64,000 nt of DNA from Erythroxylum novogranatense (taxonomy: Eukaryota; Streptophyta; Magnoliopsida; Malpighiales; Erythroxylaceae), in contig CM057230.1 of NCBI GenBank assembly GCA_029891385.1, positions 48,587,414 through 48,651,413 on the forward strand. The letters are read 5' to 3'. The notes under the pieces were generated by a model. The model saw nothing but the letters and a program-made list of their open reading frames with translations. It ran no database searches and was not told the DNA's origin. The translations under genes were made by a program, and so were the position numbers. Shown one piece after another: positions 1 through 15,274 of the stretch (positions are counted from its first letter, which is position 1; the number at the start of each line of letters is the position of its first letter).

Positions 1-60
1 AGCCCGTAGGCTTAGTCGAATCACAATACCAGCCCGTAGGCTTAGTCGAATCACAATACT
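1..60. repeat. 30 bp direct repeat, two copies
   Basis: A 30-base unit beginning AGCCCGTAGGCTTAGTCG occurs twice in tandem and differs only at the last base or two. It may continue to the left of the window. It belongs to the long LTR. Confidence 0.9.
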
Positions 61-189
61 CACGGAGTATAGCTCTACGTGGAAACGCTTCAAACAGGTA
101 ACTCAAGTCACAATGCCTTTATATTTTATGCATTCATACCATGGAATGCATCACTTACATTGCATGCACTTACTCGATCACATTCACTT

Positions 190-975
190 ATCATCGGACC
201 GTAGCCCGGCATTCAACATATAGTTGAGTATTCACTCTTTCTTTTGCATGCAATGCACATTCTGAAAACACTTAGTTTATCTTATCCACATATAATGAGC
301 ACTTCAATAATTCAGATCATTCATCTCAGAACAAATCATTCACATATCACATTATTTCACATTCAATACATTCAATCAATCATACTTTGTATCAAAAATC
401 ACATTTTTCATTATGCATATGCAATGCACATGAGACTCATTTTTTATTTGTTACTTTGTTGTGATCGACTGCCTAAACTGTCCCTTAAAGGGCTCATTGA
501 ACTGTCCCATGTAGGGCTCATTGATAACTGTCCCATATAGGGCTCATTGAACGTTGAGCTTATAGCTCTGATCGGTGACTACTCGGGTCACAATTACTAT
601 TTTGTTTTATGCATTCATGCAATGGAATGCATCACTCACAATTACTTATCCCATTCAAATCACTTTCTCATAACATCGGATCTTAGTCCGACAATCCACA
701 TTAAAGTGGAGCATTTCACAATTTCATCTACAACTAATATGCTTTTACCAATTATATATTTACACATCATTCATCCAATTGATAGTCAATAGCACTTCTA
801 TATTCAAATCAATATCACAATCATCGGACCGTGGTCCGGCATTCCACATTAAAGTGGATCATTTCACAATTTCATTTATGTGCCAATACACGATTTATAA
901 TCACATTCACATACAATTAACACTTCAATATCTCATTCATATAGCACCTTCATCGGACCTTCATTGTCCGAATTT
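190..975. repeat. Dispersed hairpin-forming subrepeats in the LTR
   Basis: Four degenerate copies of a block centred on an imperfect palindrome of the type CGGACCGTGGTCCG, three of them followed by an 'attccacattaaagtgga'-like segment that is itself palindromic. Copies lie near 193, 675, 824 and 951. They recall the conserved short stem-loops in the same position of other long plant LTRs. Their function is unknown. Confidence 0.6.
476..551. repeat. Short tandem repeat, ~24-26 bp x 3
   Basis: Three copies of aactgtcccatgtagggc followed by tcattg, with small changes and a two-base spacer difference. It lies inside the long LTR. Confidence 0.85.
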
Positions 976-2067
976 CAACAATCAAGACACATTCATAATT
1001 AGTCATAATCACTCAGTTTATAACATAAACAAAACAAACAATAAGGTAAGACCATCTAGGTCTACCCACAGTACGCTCCAAAATAGCATTTGCTTCCCAA
1101 TTTTGGAACGTTAGAATGTGGACGCTTGACCTAGTTGGCTTGCAAAACTTTGAGTCAAATTTGTCTTTCCCCTTGTTCTTGGGTAGGATTCTCTTGGTTT
1201 CCTTGATTCATCACCAAAAAGAGATCTTTAGCTCAAATGGAAGCTCTTATCTTCCTTTTCCTTATTCTCTTCTTGAACAACTTTAAAATCTCTCTTAAAG
1301 GCTAAGAAAATAAAAACCCTAGCTTGCTCTCTCTTCTTTCTCTCTCTTTCTTTCTTTTTCTCTTCGTATTTCTCTTTCTTCTTCAATATATTTCTTTTTT
1401 TTTTCATTTTCGTTCTCCCCTTAATTTATAAGCCAGACCATACTTCTTTTGTTTCATTTATGCCCTTAATGAGTCCAAAAAGTCCATTTTATCCTTCCTT
1501 ATAGGCTTATGTTCTTTTAAATTTAAGTGTCTTGCCAGAAATATCCTTGACCATTCTTACACATCACTTTCTTCTAGAAGACTCTTCTCTATTGTCTTAC
1601 GGGTCTAATATCACTAAAAGCATTCACTGATTCAGTGATTCAGAAGTTACACTTTAAACATTTTGGACTGTTCTTGTCCATAACAGTACACTATGCATAA
1701 CTTCCATAAGAATTTTAGACATCCTAGAGACTGAATCGGATTCCAAGTCCTTAATACCATTTGTAGCTCCATGTCTCTAGTTTACCACGAATCAGAAATC
1801 ATCTCATTTTGATTTCTGCAAATCAAGATATCATTAAAACACTGAAGTATGTTCAGTGGGATAACACCAGTTCATATCCTTTAAGAGCACCTACACTATA
1901 CACTCTTTTCACTTAATCTCTCTCCATACAATTTAGATAACTTCTATTTTTGGTGGAGATATATAGAAAGTTCTTACGAATCCAACGGTTCAAGAATCAA
2001 GTCATTTGGAGGTCTAGAGAAGAAGTTATGGCCAAAACAATCCAACATGTTCATATCCTCACCTGAA

Positions 2068-2700
2068 ATGTACATATCCCAGTACGAATGCCATAACGTT
2101 TGCTATAGAAGTCCGATTAGTTTCGTTTTTAGACCCTTAGAAAGAGGACTTCTGGATCTAAAACTTCTATGAAGACCTCAAAGTCCAATTCTATCGTATA
2201 ACTTCTGTATAGTCTCACTTTTCTTTCGTCTGCTTTTCTGCGTCTGCTTTTCTGCGTCTGTCTTTTTGGGTCTGTACATATCTCAGTTTGAATACTATAA
2301 CTTTTGCTAAAGATGTCCACTTGACTGCGTATTTAGACCATTGGAAAGAATACTTCAAGATCTACAACTTCTATGAAGACCTCAAAGGCCAATTCTATCG
2401 TCTAACTTCTGTATCGTCTCACTTTTCTTTCGTCTGCTTTTCTGCGTCTGCTTTTTGCGTCTGTACATATCTCAGTACAAATGCTATAACTTTTGCTAAA
2501 GATGTCCAATTGACTTCATTTTTATACCATTGGAAAGAAGACTTCAAGATCTACAACTTCTATGAAGACATGAAAGGCCAATTCTATCGTATAACTTCTG
2601 TATCATCTCACTTTTATTTCGTCTGCTTTTCTGCGTCTGCTTTTTGCGTCTGGAACATCTCCACTTATAAGACGCATAACTTTTGAATCAGATGTCCAAA
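2068..2700. repeat. ~190-204 bp tandem repeat in the LTR
   Basis: Units begin at the phrase 'tgtacatatctcag' near 2068, 2272, 2461 and (degenerate) 2651. Periods are about 204 and 189 bases. Each unit holds 'ctataacttttgctaaagat', a 'gaagac.tcaaaggccaatt' segment and a run of 'gcgtctgctttt' micro-repeats whose number varies and explains the length differences. The 30.4 kb LTR has one related, non-amplified unit. Confidence 0.8.
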
Positions 2701-3315
2701 ATTTACAAACTTTATACCATTGGAATTATAAAAGAAAGATCTACAACGTTTCAGAAGGAACTTTTGCCAAAATCCATCTTTATCAATTCCAAATTTTCCC
2801 CTTAAGTCTGAAGACAAATTTTTCATTCATACACCAACATTGCACCCAATTCTTCACTTCATGACAATATTTGAGACTCTTAGGCACAGAATTGAAATTC
2901 GATGTCTTCACATAAAATGTAGCCATATATCTCTATTTTAATCCAAATCAAGAATCATCTTGTTTGGATTACTAGAAAAAACGTTGTGGCTAAATGACTG
3001 AAGCATATTCAGTGAAAATTTTCCATATCACTACCAATCTTATTTCTAAATCTTTCCTTATTACAACTCATACCAAGATCACTCTTTCTACTCCTTCTAC
3101 TCCTCATTTTCAATAAAATCACATTTAATACCATTTATACCCAGAAGTTGTCAATGAATGCATGTACCACTTTTTATGCTAAAGCATTTCGTATCTATGT
3201 GCTTATATGCTAGCATGATGCATGAGCAAGAAAATGCATTTCCTTAACCTTTCTTTAAGTTCACAAATACCGAAAGTTCAGGTACTAACCCTTAATAAGG
3301 GGACGGGATGTTACA

Positions 3316-4415
3316 ATTGGTTGAAGATTCTAGCCCTCAGTCCAATGAAGTGAGTTCTATAGAATTGTTTTCTAAAAGATAACTAGAACTGATAGAAAAA
3401 GGAGTTCTTCAAACTTAGGACAAGACTATTGATAATAATGATAATCAAAAGGGTTATAAAGAGATTAAAAATCTAAAAACAAATTTCATTGATGGAGACC
3501 TTGAGGAAGAAGTAACTCATTTAGAGAAATCTTAATTGAATCTGGAGGCTAATTGAGTTTACTCCAAGCTCTAGCAGGAGATGTGGAAGAAAAAGGAGAA
3601 AACCAAAGGGTTAGGTAACTAATCCTCTCTACTTATATATGAATTTTTTGGAACTTTAGAGTTTTAAATGAACCTCTTAAGAGACAGACTGTTAGAGACA
3701 TTTTATTGGAAAAAAAGGCTATTATCCTAGGATTACTGGAAATGAGTGTTAAGGCTCACAAATTACAAAATGTCATGAAGTTTTTTGGGAAGAGACTAGA
3801 GTTATGGATACAACCACTCTCACCACTTCAATGGAAGAATTGTTTATGCTTTTAATAGAGATAAGGAGCAAGTTTTTGTTACCAAAATTTTAGATCAACT
3901 TGTTCACCTTTCTCGCTTCTGAACTGATTCCAATTCTAGGCTTGTACTCTTAATAATCTATACTTCTAACTTTAAGATTCAGAAGGTTAAGTGCTAGGAG
4001 GATCTCTCCTCTATTTATAACTCTATGAACTATCCTTGGCTATTAACAGTAGATGTAAACTATGTTCTTTACCCATCTGAAGCTTTTGGTGATAGGGTTA
4101 TTAAAAATAACCTTGGTAATGAGTTAAAGAGTGTTCTTAATAGGTTAGAGATGACAAAATTGAGATCAGTGGACAGATTTTTCACTTAGAGTAACAAACA
4201 GAAGCTGCCTCATCAAAAAAAATCTAGACAAAACTCTAATAAATCAGCACCGGATGAATTGTTTCTCTTACTCAACATTTGGGCCACCACTTTGTTCGAT
4301 CATTCTTATATGGAAATCAATGTTGCATCAATTTTATTCCCATCAAAGCACTTTTTAGATTTTTCAATTTCCTAACTAACAAAGATGGTTTAATGGATTT
4401 GGTTGAGGAGGTTTG
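3316..4415 (+). pseudogene. LINE (L1-type) endonuclease fragment, decayed
   Basis: From about 3645 the + strand translates in broken frames to the start of a plant LINE apurinic-type endonuclease: a WNFRVLNEPLKRQTVRDILL segment corresponding to the usual WN.RGLN..LKR motif, then LLE..VKAHK. Near 4040 comes a 'VLYPSEAFGDRV'-like stretch, near 4185 'FFT*SNKQ', and near 4340-4415 the 'FRFFNFLTNKDGLMDLVEEV'-like segment that follows the SDH motif in intact copies. Stops and frameshifts are frequent. The reverse transcriptase is absent. 3316-3640 has weak coding character in the same direction and may be the upstream part of the same ORF. It is truncated at both ends, by the LTR on the left and an LTR scrap on the right. 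Confidence 0.75.
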
Positions 4416-4790
4416 AAATCACGATCGTGCACCCAACCTTGTACCACCAAAATAATATATCTTGTGAAATTTTCACGACCTTGCAATTGGGTGCATGGTT
4501 GTGCATCTTTCACTGCATGGTGAATTCTTCATTTCTTGTGAATTCTTCATTTCTTGTATTTTTCTTTCCCCATCTTCACTCTAATCTATTTCCTTCTTAT
4601 TCCACAAAGACAAATGAGTTTGAAATCAAGATAAGCATCTCAAGAAATGTGCTTTTAACTCATTTTAGCTCTTGAACTTCCAAATTGTACCTAATACCAA
4701 ATATAAACTAAAATGAGCATCTTAAGTATTTCACAACAATAATCATTAAGTGTTAAGGAGTGAATGTATAAACAATTAAGCACGCATCAA
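4416..4790 (+). mobile_element. LTR terminal fragment ending ...CGCATCA
   Basis: This segment is homologous, in inverted orientation, to about 14180-14560. It ends in a CGCATCA terminus like the 3' LTR at 15274, which suggests the last ~370 bases of a Gypsy LTR. It starts next to a TCACGATCGTG palindrome (4419-4429). The 90-residue ORF here is incidental. Confidence 0.5.
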
Positions 4791-5576
4791 TAATCCTTTT
4801 CTTTCTTGATGCCTCATGTTTCATTCTTAAATAAAATTGGGATCATATCTTTCAAAGCAGCAGTTACCTCCTCGCCTTCTTGAAATGCATCTTCATTAAT
4901 GAAATCTACTCTCATCTCTTCTACAGTCTAAGATGTAAAGGAGCTTAGATAGTATGAGGTATTATGCTCATCATATTTGGTGAAGAAAATCTCTTCTTGA
5001 ATTCACGTTAGCTCGTTACATGCTTGGAAAAATATTCTATTAGTTTATCTGTAATACTTTTGTGTTGCTACTTTTGTTATATATATTTAGTTAAAGCATA
5101 GTCATTCCATCCATATGGGTAAGGTTTGCTCTACTCTAAATTATACATATTCTCATATGATGTACCTAAAGGCTGGTTACACATGGTTGGTTGCTCCCAC
5201 ATGTAGGTTAGTGCCCAACATTCATGATTGTAATAATTACTCTCACAAATATCATAAAATGGCATAGACATCAGTTGAGCTCCCAAAAACATGTAAGGAA
5301 CTAGCTCTTTCCAATATGGTGATGTTACACATTGTGAAGACTCATCATTGATATCATAAGAGTATCGACCACTTCATCCATTTATTGTGAGTTGTGTCTA
5401 TGATGTTAAATCTCAATATCCTAACAATAAGTCACAAACTCAAAGACAAAGTAGAGAAGTTCAAAAGATAATTAAATGAATAAGCCAAGAATACAAGAAG
5501 ATATAATAAAAATAAAATAAAATAAATACAAAAATAATGGTTATATTAATAGAATCTAGGTTTTCCTAATATTACT
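4791..5576. other. Unassigned, probable decayed retroelement interior
   Basis: No intact gene. The segment lies on the internal side of the minus-strand primer-site remnant at 5577-5595, so it may be a decayed gag leader of a minus-strand Athila/Tat-like element. The reading frames are too broken to prove it. Confidence 0.3.
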
Positions 5577-5595
5577 GTCCCTGGGAACAGTGCCA
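5577..5595 (-). other. Primer-binding-site remnant (tRNA-Asp type) and LTR stub
   Basis: On the minus strand this reads TGGCACTGTTCCCAGGGAC, close to the TGGCGCCGTTGCCGGGGA primer site used by Athila/Tat Gypsy elements. To the right, 5596-5741 contains the reverse complement of the 'cctcgtgggattaac' type phrase found near the 3' end of such LTRs (compare 41306-41330 in this window). The LTR is cut short by the pol fragment that follows. Confidence 0.55.
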
Positions 5596-5741
5596 AAGAC
5601 ATGATTGATTTTTTTCTTTATATCAATATTAAGTTAATTACAAGTACACTACGTAGCTATATTTAGCATAAGTAAGTACAGGTTAATCCCACGAAGACAG
5701 TAGGTATTATTAATTATCTTTCTCGTATTATCTAGCCTACG

Positions 5742-7890
5742 AATTATATGTTTGATTTACATACCAACATATTCAAACTTTGTAATGCACTAGCTACATT
5801 TCAGTGGTGTATGACGACTATTTTTGCAGATATAATTGAGGATTTTCTAGAAGTATATATGGATGATTTTTCAATATTTGGAGATTCATTCAAGCAATGT
5901 TTGACAAATTTTGACAAAGTCGCATTTAGTCTTAAACTGGGAGAAATGCCACTTCAAGGTTGAGGAAGGAGATGTGTTGGGATATAAGATATCTTGTAAG
6001 GATATTGAATGGACAAAATCGAAGACTAAAGTTATCAATATTCTTCCACTATCACGCAATGTCCGAGGAGTCAGAAAATGTTTTAGGCATGCCAGATTCT
6101 ACCAACAATTTATAAAGGATTTTTCACTAATTGCCAAACCCCTTACTCATTTATTAGTAAAAAATTGTACCTTTGGATTTTTATAATGATTGTTTACTTG
6201 TTTTTGACAAGTTAAAGGGTGCATTGACATTAACACCTATTTTATGCCACTAAATTGGAGTTTACCATTTGAATTGATGTGTGATGTCAACAACGTAAGG
6301 ACCAAAAGTTGCTTGCCGTCTACTATGCCAGTAGGAGTTTAATAGGGCCTCAATTTAACTATACATCCATAGAAAAAGAATTGTTAGTTGTAGTGTTTAC
6401 ATATGACAACTTTTGTTCTTACTTACTGGATTCGAAGGTTGATGTATTTGCAAATCACATAGCATTAAGGTATCTTTTGTCAAGAAGGATGTGAAACCTA
6501 GTTGATCCGATGTATCCTACTCCTGCAAGAATTTGATATTGAGATCAAGGGTCAAAAGGAGCCAAATATATTGTAGTTGATCACCTACCAAGCTTAGAAG
6601 GAGCAAAGTAACATCCACAGGTAGAAATCAATTAACAATTCCCTAATGAGATGTTATTCTCGGTAAATGATTCAAGTATTCCATAGTTCGCAGATATCAC
6701 GAACTACATCATAGGTCATATCCTTCAGCCTCATTTTTCTTACCAACAAAGAAGAGATTTTTATATGATTGTGCACAATATGTATGAGAGGAACCAATTT
6801 TGTACAAAAATTATGCTGATGGATTAATTAGGCAATTTATTCCAGATAATGAATTTCATATTGTTTTTATTCATTGTCATAGTTATTTGCATGCAAGACA
6901 TTATGGGGCCATTAAGACAACCATAAGAGTGTTAGAGTACAGATGGTTTTGGCCATCATTGTTCAAGGATGCATAGGAATTTGTGAAAAGATGTGACAAA
7001 TGCCAGAGAATCAGGAACATTTTGAAAGGAGATGAGAAGCCACTGTCGACAATCTTGGAAGTTGAAATCTTTGATGTTTGGGGCTAGACTTTATGGGTTT
7101 GTTTTTGTACTCATTAGAAAATACTTATATCCTGGTAGGTGTTGACTATGTATCAAAATGGGCCAAGGTTATGGCAATTCCAACAAATGATGGCCAAGCA
7201 GTTCAAAGATTTATCAACTGAATATTTAATAAGTTTGGAGTGCCAAGGGTCATAATCAGTGACAGAGCCACACATTTCTCTAACAAACCATTTGAGGCTC
7301 TGTTGAAAAAAATATGGGGAGCAACAATGAGTTGCAATGCCTTACCACCCATAAATAAGTGGGCAAGTAGAAGTGGTGAATAGAGAGCTAAAAAAATCTT
7401 AGAGAAGATTGTCAACAGTTCAAGAAAAGATTAGGCAACCAATCTGGATGATGTATTTTGGGCCTACTGGACAACCTTCAAGATAACCATTGGCACCATA
7501 ACTTACTGATTAGTTTATAGCAAGGCTTTTCATTTAGTAGTGGAGTTAGAGCATAGGGTGTACTGCACGATCAAAGCGAGAGAAAATTACTGCAGTTGAA
7601 TGAATTAGAGGAGTTGAGATTGCACGCCTATGAGAATGTCAAACTATATAAGGAAAGGAACCAAGAAATGACATGATGCTCATTTGAAAAAGAAGGAATT
7701 CGAGGTCGGAGATATGCTTTTATTGTTCAACTCTTGCCTTCGATTATTTCCTGGTAAGCTAAAATCAAGACAGAGTGGCCCATTTCAAGTCACTAAAGTT
7801 TTCTAACATGGTGTATTGGAGTTGACCAATGAAAAAGGAGAGACATTCAAGATCAATGGCCACTGGTGCAAGCCTTACTTCAGATGACAT
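5742..7890 (+). pseudogene. Ty3/Gypsy Athila/Tat-like pol: RT, RNase H, integrase (dead)
   Basis: Broken frames follow the Athila-type polyprotein in order. Reverse transcriptase is seen at about 5745-6190, with the catalytic YMDDFSIFGDSF and then a 'LVLNWEKCHFKVEEG' segment in another frame. RNase H is at about 6200-6620 (YYASRSL, TSIEKELL, DHLPSL-like). Zinc-finger and integrase core are at about 6880-7420 (HSYLHARHYG-like; VGVDYVSKWAKVMAIPTNDG; then the VIISDRATHFSNK block with the second acidic residue). The integrase tail is at about 7440-7880 (ELEHR, LNELEELR, YKERN, LLFNSRLRLFPGKL-like). Many stops and frameshifts. Gag, protease and the N-terminal half of RT are missing, so it cannot encode protein. 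It lies upstream of a 3' repeat array, a polypurine tract and an LTR in the same orientation. Confidence 0.88.
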
Positions 7891-8390
7891 TTGCCCCAAG
7901 ATCAAGAAATGTTTTCCCTCTCTCCCCTTAAGTAATCCGATCGTGATGAAGAAGTCCCACTAGTAACTTTAAACCTAGCACATATACATTTACTTTCTTT
8001 ATGTTTGTGTGTTTTGCTTAATTAACATTTTCTGAGTTTTTTTTTGCTTGCTGCAGAAAAGAGTGATTAAAGCATGGTTGGCGAAGATGGAGCACCAATA
8101 ACATTATTAGACTAAGAAACTCCTCAAATTTTTTAAACTTTAAGGAGTAAACGTGCTCCCACCAACACCTTCGCCACCACAATCTCCATAAGTATTCTCT
8201 TGCCTGTTCTATTTATTTATTTTATTTGTGTTTACTATTTGTGTTATATGTTTAGTTGTCCCATTGCATGTCAATTCTAAAAAAAGATGAAGTACCTTGA
8301 AAAAAATAATTTTTCTGATGGAATCTTCTCTTTTCCCAGAGATTGAATTTTCCCAAAGATTGTATGTTGATACATTGGGGGGGGGGGGGT
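7891..8390 (+). other. Post-integrase spacer of the Gypsy element, ending in a poly-G run
   Basis: Non-coding, with no env-like ORF visible. It ends in a run of 13 G at 8377-8389, directly against the first ~1 kb tandem unit. Confidence 0.5.
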
Positions 8391-12350
<3,960 letters not shown>

Positions 12351-13142
12351 ATATAAATATGTATGTTAATTAGGAAATGACATTTAGTTTTACATTTTAT
12401 GTCACTCACTTTTGTGTGTTTGTCATTAGAAGTCATTTAAATAGGTAAATAATCCTACTTACCTTTCATGTAAATAATTGTCTATAAAAAAATCAAGTAG
12501 GTAAAAAATGTCAAAAAGTTAAAAATAAAAAATGTGTGTGTTTTGGATAAATAACTATTCTGCTGACTTGTACAATTAAGAATAGAGCTAATAGCTAGTT
12601 GTAAACAGTAATATAGCTAAGTAACTAGTAACATCCATAACAAATGTTTGTTTTCTACTTAAGAGACTAAAATGACTCTCTAACCAAGTTGAATAAAAAA
12701 ACACAACTTAGTTGAGTAACCAGGGTCATTTACCATATATTGTTTGCCTTGGCATCAAAAGACTAGGTTAGCACTAAAAAACTTGGAAAAGTGACATGTG
12801 TGAATAAAAACTTACAGATCTTGTAAAAATAGCAATAATTTTCGTGGGAGGATGATTAGTGATAGTTAACCTTTTTAAGTAATTGATAATAGTAAACGTA
12901 TGTCTTTAAGTCTCATAGGTGTAATACTAAGTTGTTTATATCTTGATTGATATGTATGTTTATATTAAAGTGCTCAAGCATGATGGAATTGGTTGATATA
13001 TTGGAACTTATCGAATAATTATTGTTTAAGACCTAGTTAATTCCGTAATGTTAAGGCCAGTGAACCATTAGTTTTTATGTTGCATGTGTGCATGCTTGTG
13101 TGAATTTTTGTGCATTATATTGTTTTGTAAGTGTAGGGGAGT
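12351..13142 (+). other. Gypsy 3' untranslated region with polypurine tract
   Basis: AT-rich and non-coding. A polypurine tract, AGGGGAG at 13135-13141, sits one base before the LTR start TGATAAG, as expected for plus-strand priming. Confidence 0.65.
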
Positions 13143-15274
13143 TGATAAGTGATATTTGTTATAGGATTGTCCAAGTCATGTTATTTGATAATGTGTATGT
13201 TTAGTATACATACGAGGATGTTTATGTTTAGTATAAGTCATGATATTTGTTATAGGATTGTCCTATTTTTTGTGTTATTTTCCTAATACTTGCATGTGTA
13301 TGTGATTGAATATGATAAATTGCATGTTAGGTTATAAATGAAGGTTTTTAAGCTTAGGTTTTGCATGCTTTTCATATGTTTTGATGTACGTACGTTTTGT
13401 ATGATTGTATATCAATGTTTGGGTAGGATTTGGACCTTATTTGTGTTGATTATCAACTTACTTGCATGTGGACTTGTTGTAGGTATCAAAGGAGAAACAA
13501 AATAAGAAAATAAGGATGGAAAACAATAGGTCACGATAGTGACTTATTGGTCATGATCGTGACCCAGGTAGAAGCTGGAATTTTCCAACCTTCCAATTGG
13601 CAATTCTAGCTTGCTTCACTTGCATCCTAAGTAAGTTTAAGCACCCAAAGGGATATAAAAACCCTATTTTAAATCCTAGAAAAGGAAGAGGGTCATGTAG
13701 CACACCAAAAGGAGGAAAATAGGCACTTTTTTAGTGGATTTTCAATGAGAATCCAGTTATTTCAAAAGATCTCAAAGTTGTCACTTTAAGTTCCGGCTTT
13801 GTTCTTCAACTCATAAGCCTTCTATTCTCTCTTCTCTCATTTGTTTTTGTTTAGTTATTGTATGGATAAGATGTATGGACTTGTTGTGAGGATGTTGGTG
13901 ATGATTGTAATAGATTTCTAAGTAGATTTAGGTTTGTTCTTACCATAACTATGTAATAACTCACTTTGGTTTAATGTATGGTTTGCTTTAATGCTTGCGA
14001 TGTGTGGACTTTATATGCCTTGCTTACAATGAGAAATGGAGTTAAAAAATCAGTTTGGATGTACCATGAGAGTAAGTAGCCTTGAAAATACTTCACAAAT
14101 CAAGTTAACATGACATTTAAACAAAGATCTTGGTGTTTTAATGGCTATCCGATAGGTTACTTCATATCCACTTATGTGTGCTTAACTGCTTATACATTCG
14201 CTTCTTAACACTTCTTGATTATTGTTATGAAATGCTTAAGATACTCATTTTAGTTTATAATTGGTATTAGGCACAAGTTTGAAGCACAAGAACTAAAATG
14301 GGTATAAAACACATTCCTTGAGCTAACATCTTGATGTTCAAACTCAATTGTCCTTATGGAACAAGAATGAGATGGATTAGGGTGCATATGGGACAAAAAA
14401 TGCAAGAAAATCAAGTTTTCAAGATGAACTAGAAGATGCGCAAACGTGTTTCTACTTACACGACCATGTATGAATTCATGAGAAGCATTTTTGACATACA
14501 TAGTTGGATACACAACCCATGGAGGGTGAAACTGACGTCGAGCACCACATTTGGGCATTTCTCACTCTCTTTAGGGATTGTTTACATTATTCTATATCTA
14601 TTGATTTGGGTATTTATGTACACATAATTAATATTCTTGTTATCGTTTAATTGTTTATGTATGAATTCAATGCTAGAATCTCAAATAATATTACATAATA
14701 ATTGTGTTTTGGATTCATTTGTGGAAAATAATGAAGTTGAATCATTAGAAATAAGGTAACATAAGTTAAATGACCTGAGCTTGTGTAGTTATTTCCTAGA
14801 TTGATTTGTTTTTCTTATTCGTAATATGACTATCTGACTAAATCTAAAGAGCTTGTTCGATAGCTAGGTTTAATTAAAGAGCTTATTTTGATTAAACACT
14901 GTATAAAGGAAAATTAGGGTTTACAGAGCTTGTTGTTAATCTATGATCAATAGGTGCTAAGAGAGGTGTGCAAACAATATAACAATGACATATGTTTAAT
15001 TATGTGTAGGCTGAGAATGAAACAAGAACCAGATTTTAACTGCATTCATCACTTCCATCATTTTTTTTACTGTTTTCTTTAATTTGCTTTCTTTAGTTTA
15101 ATTTTACTTTCTTTTCTTAATAATTCCAAACTAACCCCGCCTCCCATATCTTAAACATCAATTCTTCTCATTACAAAAGCTTTACACAGTTCTCTTTGGA
15201 TACGATCTCTTCTCACAACTATTATAAAATTAGTTGCACAAAAGTTTATTTTGTGATGCATTCGACACGCATCA
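13143..15274 (+). mobile_element. 3' LTR of the Athila/Tat-like element (~2.1 kb)
   Basis: It starts TGATAAGTG immediately after a polypurine tract and ends ACACGCATCA, giving TG..CA boundaries. It contains near-palindromic 'gtcacgatagtgac' and 'gtcatgatcgtgac' at 13528-13565. A piece homologous to 4416-4790 in inverse orientation lies inside at about 14180-14560, probably a later insertion or rearrangement. No obvious 5 bp target duplication can be checked because the matching 5' LTR is not in place. The 63-residue (+) and 102-residue (-) ORFs inside are incidental. Confidence 0.65.
14180..14560 (-). repeat. Inverted copy of the 4.4-4.8 kb LTR end
   Basis: The reverse complement of this stretch aligns with 4416-4790, for example 'ctaataccaa.tataaactaaaatgag' and 'gaatgtataa.ca.ttaagcac'. 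The minus-strand terminus falls at about 14180, where the other copy ends ...CACGCATCA, so this looks like an antisense LTR end lying in another LTR. Confidence 0.6.

Larger units (their letters stand above)
1..3315 (-). mobile_element. Long LTR (Ty3/Gypsy-type), cut by the window start
   Basis: Non-coding repeat read on the minus strand. Its 5' edge at 3315 starts TGTAACATCCCGTCCCC, a terminus typical of plant Gypsy LTRs. Several blocks are recognisably homologous, in the same orientation, to the 29.7-33.2 kb LTR in this window: about 1190-1320 against 32225-32345, about 1820-1860 against 30005-30050, and about 2650-2760 against 30395-30485. The right flank is a LINE fragment rather than a primer site or polypurine tract, so 3315 is an outer edge. 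The LTR is at least 3.3 kb and its other end lies outside the window. No coding region is supported; the short ORFs here are low-complexity. Confidence 0.65.

Noticed and set aside
1..60. 30 bp direct repeat as a CRISPR array
   Set aside because: There are no spacers between the copies, the organism is a plant, and it is part of an LTR.
2288..2686. 132-residue ORF with internal repeats that look like protein repeats
   Set aside because: The periodicity comes from the ~190 bp LTR tandem repeat, which is non-coding in the related copy at 30.4 kb.
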